From assembly GCA_964447175.1 (NCBI GenBank), contig CAYURP010000031.1, positions 1 through 30,917 on the forward strand: 30,917 nucleotides of DNA, given 5' to 3'. Source of the DNA: CAYURP01 sp964447175 (GTDB lineage Bacteria > Zixibacteria > MSB-5A5 > SM23-73-2). A model generated the notes under the pieces. That model saw nothing but the letters and a program-made list of their open reading frames with translations, did no database searches and was not told the origin of the DNA. Of the stretch, positions 14,760 to 21,617 are shown piece by piece (position 1 is the stretch's first letter; each line of letters begins with the position of its first letter). The position numbers and the translations under genes are program-made.

Positions 14760-15152
14760 ATGGAAAAAAGTACAGGTAGTGTGCAGGCTATGTCGGTAAA
14801 AGAATTGCAGGACCAGATCCTGGAGGCAGCGTTAGAAGTTCACAAAAACATGGGATTGGGTTTTCCGGAATCTGCATACTCCAAAGCCTTAGCTTATGAA
14901 TTTGATTTGAGAAAGATCGATTATGACAGAAAGAAAAACATAAAACTTTCCTACAAGGGAAGCGTTGCTGGTGAGTACACCTTAGAGTTTGTGGTCAAGG
15001 ATAAAATTATCGTTATGGTAAAAGCGGGAGAACCGATAAATGATTCAGACGAATCAAAGATGCAAAGTTTTCTGAAAGCAACCAAACTCAATTTGGGAAT
15101 AATCATAGATTTCAGCAAGAACACCGTGGAGATGAGAAATGTAATAAGATAA
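14760..15152 (+). CDS. GxxExxY / PDDEXK_3-family protein with degenerate nuclease motif
   Basis: The 130-residue protein has the family's naming motif GFPESAY (G-x-x-E-x-x-Y) in the helix after ILEAALEVHKNMGLG, then YKGSVAGEYTLEFVVKDKIIVMVKAG and QSFLKATKLNLGIIIDF. Typical members have a D-x-x-x ... E-L-K pattern at this strand pair (for example ADLLVEDKVIVELKA). Here the Asp position is Glu and the ELK Glu is Met, with the Lys kept, so catalytic activity looks lost. The family's function is unknown. I chose the ATG at 14760 because it sits about 25 nt after the predicted sigma-54 transcript start; no clear ribosome site is visible, and an internal ATG at 14790 is possible. It is followed by the lysine-rich peptide and a terminator. 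Confidence 0.85.
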   Translation: MEKSTGSVQAMSVKELQDQILEAALEVHKNMGLGFPESAYSKALAYEFDLRKIDYDRKKNIKLSYKGSVAGEYTLEFVVKDKIIVMVKAGEPINDSDESKMQSFLKATKLNLGIIIDFSKNTVEMRNVIR

Positions 15153-15183
15153 AAAGGGGTTTAAATGGAAGGAGGTGAAAGGA

Positions 15184-15258
15184 ATGCCAGCTAAGAAGAA
15201 GAAAGCCACCAAGAAGAAACCAGCCAAGAAGAAAACTGCTAAGAAGAAAAAGAGATAG
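15184..15258 (+). CDS. 24-residue lysine-rich basic peptide
   Basis: A strong ribosome site AAGGAGGTGAAAGGA ends directly before ATG and the frame encodes MPAKKKKATKKKPAKKKTAK plus KKKR. Over 60 percent of residues are Lys, broken by Ala, Thr and Pro, like the tails of histone H1-like or AlgP-type nucleic-acid-binding proteins. The stop is followed 26 nt later by a strong terminator, so it is the end gene of the sigma-54 unit with the GxxExxY gene 31 nt upstream. Nucleic-acid binding is inferred from composition alone. Confidence 0.7.
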   Translation: MPAKKKKATKKKPAKKKTAKKKKR

Positions 15259-15284
15259 TATTCCGAGGGTATTGATTAAAAAAG

Positions 15285-15317
15285 GAGCTGATGTGAATTG
15301 CATCAGCTCTTTTTTTA
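15285..15317 (+). terminator. Rho-independent terminator of the sigma-54 unit
   Basis: GAGCTGATG (15285-15293) pairs with CATCAGCTC (15301-15309) over a 7-nt loop, followed by a run of eight T residues. Confidence 0.9.
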
Positions 15318-15339
15318 TTGACAACTCCAATAACTTTTT

Positions 15340-15367
15340 TTGATTGTCTTTCGTGATTTCGTATTAT
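15340..15367 (+). promoter_or_regulatory. Possible promoter of the 5'-nucleotidase-like gene
   Basis: TTGATT and TATTAT are separated by 16 nt, 30 nt upstream of the start codon. An alternative TTGACA at 15318 has no good -10. Confidence 0.35.
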
Positions 15368-15397
15368 TATTATTCCTCCGTCTGAAGGAGAGATTAG

Positions 15398-16903
15398 ATG
15401 CAAAAGGCAAAAAATCTGTTTTCACTATTTATGCTAAGCAATGTAATCCTTATCCTTTTCTTTTGTTGCAGATCGGAACAGGTAGAAAAAATCAAAATCC
15501 TGCACTGGAACGATTACCATGCCGCTACTTTACCCTATTTTGTCCCAGGGGATGTTGAATCCACTCTGGTTTCGGGGAGCGCCTGCTTTTCCGCTTATCT
15601 GGATTCGCTGAAAGGAAAAAACGAAAATGTTTTTCTGGTGTGCGCCGGGGATGAGATGGTGGGCACTCCCATCTCTACCCTGAGCAAGGGTAAAACCCAG
15701 TTTGAGATACTGAACATAATCCAGCCGGATGTATTTGAGCTGGGTAATCATGAATTCGATTTCGGGCTGGAGAACCTAAAAGAGCTGATGCAGATATCTG
15801 AGTTTCCCATCATCTGTGCCAATGTAGTAGATGAAAAGTCCGATCAAACTCTGGCTGTACCTTATTTAATCCTAAAAAAAGGTAAAGCCAAAATAGCTTT
15901 TATAGGATTGAATACCGAGACCCTGAAAGACGTAGTTGCGGAAGCGGGAACAAAAGGACTCCAGGTGAAAACAGCCAAAGAGACATTAGAGCATTACCTC
16001 CCGAAACTGGAAAAGGAGACCGATATCCAGGTGGTGGTATCCCATATGGGATTTGACCAGGACAAAAGAATTGCTCAAGAGGTGGAAGGAATAGAGGTGA
16101 TAATTGGCGGGCATTCTCACACAAAATTAATTGAACCCCAGGTGGTAAATCAAACCATAATTTGTCAGGCCGGCTCAAACGGAAGATATATAGGCCAGCT
16201 GGATCTGGTAATAGATTTGGAAAAGAACAAGATCATCAACTACGAGGGAGGTCTGATTGAAACGGTGAATGAAAAGGTCACACCGGATCCGATAGTTCAA
16301 AAAAAGGTAGATGAATTTGAGGAAACCTATGGAAAGATACTGGATGAAATTATTGGAGAGCTCGAAATACCCTGGAGGAGGAATTCGGGTGAATCCAACC
16401 TGGGTAATTGGAACGCTGACGTGATGAGAAAATCTACCCGATCGGATGTGGCTTTCATCAACTCCGGTGCTTTGAGAAAAGACCTGGATAAAGGACCTAT
16501 CAAGGTTCGGGATGTCTGGGAGATAAATCCCTTCTCCGATCTTTTTGTCAGCTTCTATCTTACTGGTTCACAGCTTTTGAAGGCTCTGGAGATGAACTCC
16601 AGCGGAGACTATGAGCTGATGCAAGTCTCTGGAGTGGAGTATACCTATGATCCCGAAAAGCCAAAAGGAAAAAGAGTCATCCTGGTTCTGGTTGATGGGC
16701 AGCCATTGTCTGCCGAAAAGAGATATAAGGTAACCTTCAATGACTATATGCTGGATCACTCTGACAAATTTCTGGGAATCCCCAGGGAAGATATCCAGTA
16801 TGAAATTCACCCGGATCTGGATAGGGACGCCTACATCCAGGCAATAAGAGACCAGAAAGTGATCCATTCCAAAATTGAGGGAAGGATAAAACGTAAAAAA
16901 TAA
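15398..16903 (+). CDS. 5'-nucleotidase/UshA-type metallophosphoesterase, probable lipoprotein
   Basis: The 501-residue protein has an N-terminal hydrophobic segment ending LFFCC (Cys23/24), likely a lipoprotein signal. The calcineurin-like metal site is built from ILHWNDYHA (His36, Asp39, His41), CAGDEMVG (Asp85), ELGNHEFDFG (Asn117, His118), a His in VVSHMGFD and IIGGHSHT. The C-terminal 5'-nucleotidase domain starts near GELEIPWRRNSGESNLGNW and includes AFINSGALRKDL. UshA-type enzymes degrade nucleotides, UDP-sugars or cyclic nucleotides outside the cytoplasm to recover phosphate and nucleoside. Start: GAAGGAGAGATTAG lies ahead of the ATG. A VanZ-like gene follows after 15 nt. The usual first-motif second acidic residue is followed by Tyr instead of Phe/Leu, a minor change. 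Precise substrate is unknown. Confidence 0.92.
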   Translation: MQKAKNLFSLFMLSNVILILFFCCRSEQVEKIKILHWNDYHAATLPYFVPGDVESTLVSGSACFSAYLDSLKGKNENVFLVCAGDEMVGTPISTLSKGKTQFEILNIIQPDVFELGNHEFDFGLENLKELMQISEFPIICANVVDEKSDQTLAVPYLILKKGKAKIAFIGLNTETLKDVVAEAGTKGLQVKTAKETLEHYLPKLEKETDIQVVVSHMGFDQDKRIAQEVEGIEVIIGGHSHTKLIEPQVVNQTIICQAGSNGRYIGQLDLVIDLEKNKIINYEGGLIETVNEKVTPDPIVQKKVDEFEETYGKILDEIIGELEIPWRRNSGESNLGNWNADVMRKSTRSDVAFINSGALRKDLDKGPIKVRDVWEINPFSDLFVSFYLTGSQLLKALEMNSSGDYELMQVSGVEYTYDPEKPKGKRVILVLVDGQPLSAEKRYKVTFNDYMLDHSDKFLGIPREDIQYEIHPDLDRDAYIQAIRDQKVIHSKIEGRIKRKK

Positions 16904-16918
16904 GGAGCTTTTATCAAC

Positions 16919-17314
16919 CTGAAAAAATTATTCACTCCCTTAAATTTTTTGATATTATATGCTATTTTAATCTTTGGGGTTTCCTCCATTCCCAATCTTT
17001 CTCACCCCAGCTCCAGGTTTGAGCTAATTGATAAACTTTATCATTTCATAGAGTTTTCCGTTTTATCATTTCTATTATTTCTGGCATTTTTCAAATCGGA
17101 TCTTAAATCTTTTAACAGAAGACCTCATTTCCTTAGCATAATTATTGGCGTGTTCTATGCCTTCTCCGATGAGCTCCATCAGTATTTTGTGCCTGGAAGA
17201 TCTACTGATTTTTTCGATTTTCTTGCTGATTGCTTAGGTGTGATTTTGATACAGGTCATCTTATGGCTTTATCTTAAATCGAAAAACCAGGAAATCCTGA
17301 GAACCCAAAATTAG
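16919..17314 (+). CDS. VanZ-like membrane protein
   Basis: The frame encodes about 131 residues with four membrane helices and the VanZ signature: FGVSSIPN after helix 1, DKLYHFIEFSVLSFLLF, then FYAFSDELHQYFVPGRSTDFFDFLADCLG. VanZ is named from teicoplanin resistance, but most family members are of unknown function. No ATG stands near the start. AAGGAG overlaps the preceding stop at 16902-16907, and an in-frame CTG at 16919 is 11 nt beyond it; a TTG at 16949 lacks a ribosome site and would delete part of helix 1. I therefore propose a CTG start, with ATC at 16913 as a further option. It is coupled to the nucleotidase gene. Confidence 0.8.
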   Translation: MKKLFTPLNFLILYAILIFGVSSIPNLSHPSSRFELIDKLYHFIEFSVLSFLLFLAFFKSDLKSFNRRPHFLSIIIGVFYAFSDELHQYFVPGRSTDFFDFLADCLGVILIQVILWLYLKSKNQEILRTQN

Positions 17315-17368
17315 ATTCTTATATAACTTTTTGTAATTGATGAAATTAAGAGGAGGTTTTTTTTGGTA

Positions 17369-17396
17369 TTGACATTCAAAAACATAATTATATCTT
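17369..17396 (+). promoter_or_regulatory. Possible promoter of hisS
   Basis: TTGACA (17369-17374), a 16-nt spacer and TATCTT (17391-17396) lie about 80 nt ahead of the hisS ATG. Confidence 0.4.
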
Positions 17397-17443
17397 TAAA
17401 TGAATGAATTATCCTTACGTAGATGTAAATTGTTAATTACGTT

Positions 17444-17468
17444 CCTAAAATAATTATGTTTTAGGAGT
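17444..17468 (+). promoter_or_regulatory. Hairpin overlapping the hisS ribosome binding site
   Basis: CCTAAAA (17444-17450) pairs with TTTTAGG (17459-17465). The right arm shares AGG with the TAGGAG ribosome site just before the ATG at 17478, so folding could reduce translation. Confidence 0.35.
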
Positions 17469-17477
17469 ATTTTTTTT

Positions 17478-18734
17478 ATGGGTTTTAAAGCCATATACGG
17501 GACGCATGACCTTTTACCGGACAGTACCTCCAGGTGGCAGGATTTAGAGGAGAAGGTTCGGAGAGTAATGCAGCTTTACAATTATAGGGAGATTAGAACG
17601 CCTATCTTTGAGGCAACCGAGCTTTTTGCCAGATCCATAGGTCTGGATACTGATATTGTTAAAAAGGAGATGTACACCTTTACGGATCAGGGCAAAAGGA
17701 GCCTGACCTTAAGGCCTGAGGCAACTGCCTCGGTGGTCAGAGCCTATTTAGAACATAATTTAGGTAAGCTATCACCTTTTATTAAGCTATATTACATAGG
17801 TCCCATGTTCAGGCAGGAGCGACCTCAAAAAGGGAGATTAAGGCAGTTTCACCAGTTCGGAGCCGAAGCCATCGGTTCTCTGGATCCTTTGGTGGATGTG
17901 GAGATGATTCAACTCTCGGTTAAGATTCTTAATGACCTTGGTCTTAAAGATTTCAAACTGCACCTTAACAGCATAGGCTGTAAAAAGTGCAGGTCAGCCC
18001 ACCGGGATGTTTTCCTTAAATTTATAAGTGAAAGATGCGAGAAGATCTGCTCCGACTGCCAGATCAGATTGAATCGCAATCCGTTAAGGATATTCGATTG
18101 CAAAAACGAGGGGTGTATCGAAATCTTGAAAAATGCCCCCGTGATCAAAGATTACCTTTGCCCGGAATGCCAAAAGCATTTCAAGCAGGTGAAGAAAAGT
18201 CTGGATGAATTGAATATCAAATACACCGAGGATGGAAGATTAGTTCGGGGTCTGGATTATTACACCAAAACCGTTTATGAGCTTAAATCCTCACTTTTGG
18301 GAGCACAGGATACTTTGTGCGGTGGTGGAAGGTATGATCTTCTGGTGGAGGAATTGGGGGGTGAAGATACTCCAGCCATAGGATTCTCCGCAGGAATGGA
18401 GAGAATACTACTGGCTCTGGAATCCAAGAGAAAAGAGATTTCAGAAGAAAGGAAAATCGATTTGTTCATTGCTCCTCTGGGAGAGGAGGCAAGGAAATTA
18501 GCTTTTAAGGTAATTATGGAGTTAAGATCTAAAGGTATTTCATGTGAGATGGACTATATGAGCAGGAGTTTGAAATCCCAGATGAAGGAAGCCAACCGCC
18601 AGAAAGCAAAATCTGTTTTGATTTTAGGCGAGGAGGAAATTAAGAAAGGAAAAGCCATCCTGAGGAATATGGAGAAATCAGAGCAAAAAGAGGTGGAGAT
18701 ACAAAATCTTTCCGATGTGATCAAAGTAAATTAA
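17478..18734 (+). CDS. hisS: Histidyl-tRNA synthetase
   Basis: The 418-residue class II synthetase has YGTHDLLPD at the start, motif 2 YYIGPMFRQERPQKGRLRQF with HQFGAEAIG, the histidine-binding VRGLDYYTKTVYE, and GGGRYDLLVEELGG with motif 3 AIGFSAGMERILLAL. A cysteine-rich insertion (CKKC, CEKICSDC, DCKNEGC, CPEC, about 168-232) could bind zinc and is typical of many bacterial HisRS. A C-terminal anticodon-binding domain follows (IDLFIAPLGEEARKLAFKV onward). It charges tRNA-His with histidine. Length is normal. TAGGAG precedes the ATG; aspS follows after 65 nt, a common pairing in bacteria. Confidence 0.98.
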   Translation: MGFKAIYGTHDLLPDSTSRWQDLEEKVRRVMQLYNYREIRTPIFEATELFARSIGLDTDIVKKEMYTFTDQGKRSLTLRPEATASVVRAYLEHNLGKLSPFIKLYYIGPMFRQERPQKGRLRQFHQFGAEAIGSLDPLVDVEMIQLSVKILNDLGLKDFKLHLNSIGCKKCRSAHRDVFLKFISERCEKICSDCQIRLNRNPLRIFDCKNEGCIEILKNAPVIKDYLCPECQKHFKQVKKSLDELNIKYTEDGRLVRGLDYYTKTVYELKSSLLGAQDTLCGGGRYDLLVEELGGEDTPAIGFSAGMERILLALESKRKEISEERKIDLFIAPLGEEARKLAFKVIMELRSKGISCEMDYMSRSLKSQMKEANRQKAKSVLILGEEEIKKGKAILRNMEKSEQKEVEIQNLSDVIKVN

Positions 18735-18799
18735 AATGGTCTATACATATCCAAATTTGTATTTTCTATTTGTTTAGAAATAAAAACTGGAGATAAACA

Positions 18800-20638
18800 T
18801 TGACAGACTTTAAAGATGTGAAACGGACCCATACCTGCGGGGAATTACGAAAAGAGGATGTGGGAAAGAAAGTTATCCTGAACGGTTGGGTGCACCGGTG
18901 GAGAAATCACGGTGGGGTTTTGTTTATCGATCTAAGGGATAGATATGGCCGGACCCAGGTAGTCTTCAAGCCAGATAAGCTGGATCAGGAGACGATGAAT
19001 CAAGCATCTCACCTCAGAGCCGAATATGTTATCTCAGTTCAGGGCACTGTAAACCAACGTCCTGAGGGAATGGCTAATAAAGACATGCCCACCGGCGATA
19101 TCGAAGTGTTAGTTGGTAAACTCTGGATTTTAAACCCCTCCAAAACTCCTCCTTTTGAAATCGAGGATGAGACCGATGCCAATGAGGAGCTGAGACTAAA
19201 ATACAGGTACCTGGATTTACGCAGGTCACCTTTACAGAAGAGGATAAGAATTAGGTACAGTACCACCAAAGCTATTCGGGATTATCTGGATTCCCAGAGC
19301 TTTTATGAGATCGAAACCCCACTTTTGATTCGGAGTACTCCAGAAGGAGCCCGGGATTTCATTGTTCCTTCAAGGGTAAATCCTGGAAAGTTTTACGCCT
19401 TGCCCCAATCGCCACAGTTATATAAACAGATCTTAATGATTTGCGGGTTCGACAAGTATTTTCAGATCGCCAGATGTCTGCGGGATGAGGATTTACGAGC
19501 CGACCGCCAGCCCGAACACACCCAGATCGATATGGAGATGTCCTTTGTGACCCAGGATGACGTATTTGAGGTCACAGAAGGCATGATGAAATATGTGTTT
19601 AAAGAAGTGCTGGGCGTGGATATAAAAACTCCCTTCCCCAGATTGAAATACTCAGAGGTTATGGGAAAATATGGAATCGACAAACCGGATACCAGATATA
19701 AAATGGAAATAGAGGACATTACCGAAGTTTTAAGTTCCTCAGAGTTCAGGGTTTTTACCGATATTATTAAAAATAAGGGTAAGATTCTGGGAATCAACTT
19801 TGAAGGTGGTGCCCGACTTTCCAGAAAACAGTTGAATGAACTGGAGGAGATCGCCAAAAAATCTGGAGCCAAAGGATTAATCTGGATTGCAAAAACCAAG
19901 GAAGGTTTCAAGTCCTCCATTCTGAAATATCTGAAAGAAAATGAGCTGAAGTCAATTTCAGAGAAAATGCAATTAAAAGACGGGGACTTAGCCCTAATTA
20001 TCGCCGATCAGAAAAAAATAGCCCAGGAATCATTGGGCAAATTAAGAATCGAAATTGCCAAAGAGCATAACCTCATTCCCAAAGACCAATGGAATTTCCT
20101 GTGGGTAATGGAATTTCCCCTTTTCGAATACAATCAGGAGGAGAAAAGGCTGGATGCCATGCATAATATAGTAACCATGCCTTATGAGGAGGATATCCCA
20201 AAACTGGATCAGGGCTTTAAGTCCGATCTACCTCTGGATCACCCGGATCACCCCTGGTTAAATATCAGAGCTAACCAGTATGATCTGGTATTAAACGGAC
20301 ATGAGATAGCTTCCGGCAGCATAAGAATACATAGAAGGGATCTTCAGCAAAAGATTTTGAATATACTGGGGCTGGACGATCAGAGAACGGAAAGGATGTT
20401 TGGATTTCTGCTAAGAGCCTTAGAGTATGGAGCTCCGCCGCATGGAGGGATTGCGCCCGGCCTGGACCGAATAGTTGCTCTTATGACCGGATCGGAATCG
20501 ATTCGGGACGTGATCGTCTTTCCCAAAACCACTGCAGCCCTATCTCTTATGGATGAAGCTCCAGCTGAGGTGGAGGCAAATCAGCTTAAAGAGCTGGGTA
20601 TCAAGCTGGATATAAAATCCACTCAAAAAAAGGAGTGA
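18800..20638 (+). CDS. aspS: Aspartyl-tRNA synthetase (bacterial type with GAD domain)
   Basis: The 612-residue protein has an N-terminal OB-fold anticodon domain (about 12-115, LNGWVHRWRNHGG, FIDLRDRYGRTQVVF), then class II motif 1 (YRYLDLRRSPLQKRI) and motif 2 (CLRDEDLRADRQPEHTQID). The bacterial GAD insertion (about 295-420) follows, and motif 3 is GIAPGLDRIVALMTG. It aminoacylates tRNA-Asp; whether it also charges tRNA-Asn (non-discriminating form) cannot be decided here. The start is a TTG with CTGGAG 7 nt upstream; no ATG lies close by. phoH follows after 4 nt. Confidence 0.98.
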   Translation: MTDFKDVKRTHTCGELRKEDVGKKVILNGWVHRWRNHGGVLFIDLRDRYGRTQVVFKPDKLDQETMNQASHLRAEYVISVQGTVNQRPEGMANKDMPTGDIEVLVGKLWILNPSKTPPFEIEDETDANEELRLKYRYLDLRRSPLQKRIRIRYSTTKAIRDYLDSQSFYEIETPLLIRSTPEGARDFIVPSRVNPGKFYALPQSPQLYKQILMICGFDKYFQIARCLRDEDLRADRQPEHTQIDMEMSFVTQDDVFEVTEGMMKYVFKEVLGVDIKTPFPRLKYSEVMGKYGIDKPDTRYKMEIEDITEVLSSSEFRVFTDIIKNKGKILGINFEGGARLSRKQLNELEEIAKKSGAKGLIWIAKTKEGFKSSILKYLKENELKSISEKMQLKDGDLALIIADQKKIAQESLGKLRIEIAKEHNLIPKDQWNFLWVMEFPLFEYNQEEKRLDAMHNIVTMPYEEDIPKLDQGFKSDLPLDHPDHPWLNIRANQYDLVLNGHEIASGSIRIHRRDLQQKILNILGLDDQRTERMFGFLLRALEYGAPPHGGIAPGLDRIVALMTGSESIRDVIVFPKTTAALSLMDEAPAEVEANQLKELGIKLDIKSTQKKE

Positions 20639-20642
20639 AAGT

Positions 20643-21617
20643 TTGCCCAGGATAGTTACCAGAGAAATCGATTTAGATGATGTGGACCAGAGGCTCCTTT
20701 TCGGCCATAAAGACGCCTTTTTGAGGCTGATTGAATCTCAATTTGACGCTAAAATCGTAGCTCGCGGGAACTGCATTAAACTCAAGGGGAATGAGGAGGA
20801 AGTTCAGCAGCTTGAGGCCCTTTTCGAGGATCTGGTTTCTCAAGTGAAAAAAAACAAAGAATTAAACGAAAGATATGTTCTCTATGCCACGTCTATGGTG
20901 AAGAAAAACGGAACCGGCCCTTTTGATGAACTCCAGAGCACGGCTTTAGTCACCTCCCTGGTGACCAAGGCACCGATTAAGCCTCGCACCCTGGGCCAGA
21001 AGGAGTTTATCAAAGCCATGGAGAACTACGATATAGTTCTGGTGATTGGACCTGCAGGTACCGGAAAGACCTATCTGGGAGTTGCCAGGGCAGTCTCAGC
21101 TTTAAAAAGCAAAATGGTGGAAAGGATTGTTTTGGTAAGACCCGCAGTAGAGGCAGGCGAGTCCTTAGGGTTTCTGCCCGGGGACATCAGAGCCAAGGTG
21201 GACCCTTATCTGAGACCGGTCTATGATGCTTTGCATGATATGATGGCAGCAGAGAAAATCAGAAAACTGATGGAATTGGGCGTAATAGAGATATCCCCTC
21301 TGGCTTTTATGAGAGGAAGAACCTTAAACAACTGTTTTGTCATTTTGGACGAAGGCCAGAATACCACCTCAGACCAGATGAAGATGTTTTTAACCCGTCT
21401 GGGAGAGAACTCCAAAGCGGTGATTACCGGGGATATAACCCAGATCGATCTGGTCAACAAAAAGGCATCCGGTCTGATCCGCTCCCAGAAGATTTTAGCT
21501 GGAATTAAAGGGATTAAATTCGTATATCTAACTGAAAAAGATGTGGTGAGACATAAGTTGGTTCAGGATATTATAAAAGCTTATGAAAAATTAGAAAATT
21601 TTAAGAAAGAGGAGTGA
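20643..21617 (+). CDS. phoH: PhoH-family ATPase (PhoL/YbeZ type)
   Basis: The 324-residue protein has an N-terminal KH-like region (about 15-75, LLFGHKDAFLRLIESQFDAKI) and a P-loop ATPase domain with Walker A GPAGTGKT (136-143), VRPAVEAGESLGFLPGD, Walker B FVILDEGQNTT and TGDITQIDL. PhoH proteins are thought to act in RNA metabolism and ribosome-associated quality control, often together with YbeY, which is encoded two genes downstream. The start is TTG with AAGGAG 9 nt upstream. The stop overlaps the next gene as GTGA. Confidence 0.95.
   Translation: MPRIVTREIDLDDVDQRLLFGHKDAFLRLIESQFDAKIVARGNCIKLKGNEEEVQQLEALFEDLVSQVKKNKELNERYVLYATSMVKKNGTGPFDELQSTALVTSLVTKAPIKPRTLGQKEFIKAMENYDIVLVIGPAGTGKTYLGVARAVSALKSKMVERIVLVRPAVEAGESLGFLPGDIRAKVDPYLRPVYDALHDMMAAEKIRKLMELGVIEISPLAFMRGRTLNNCFVILDEGQNTTSDQMKMFLTRLGENSKAVITGDITQIDLVNKKASGLIRSQKILAGIKGIKFVYLTEKDVVRHKLVQDIIKAYEKLENFKKEE

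Noticed and set aside
17369..17407. 12-codon frame from a TTG downstream of an AGGAGG at 17350-17355
   Set aside because: Spacing to the ribosome site is about 13 nt and the peptide has no notable feature; the TTGACA of a likely promoter overlaps it.
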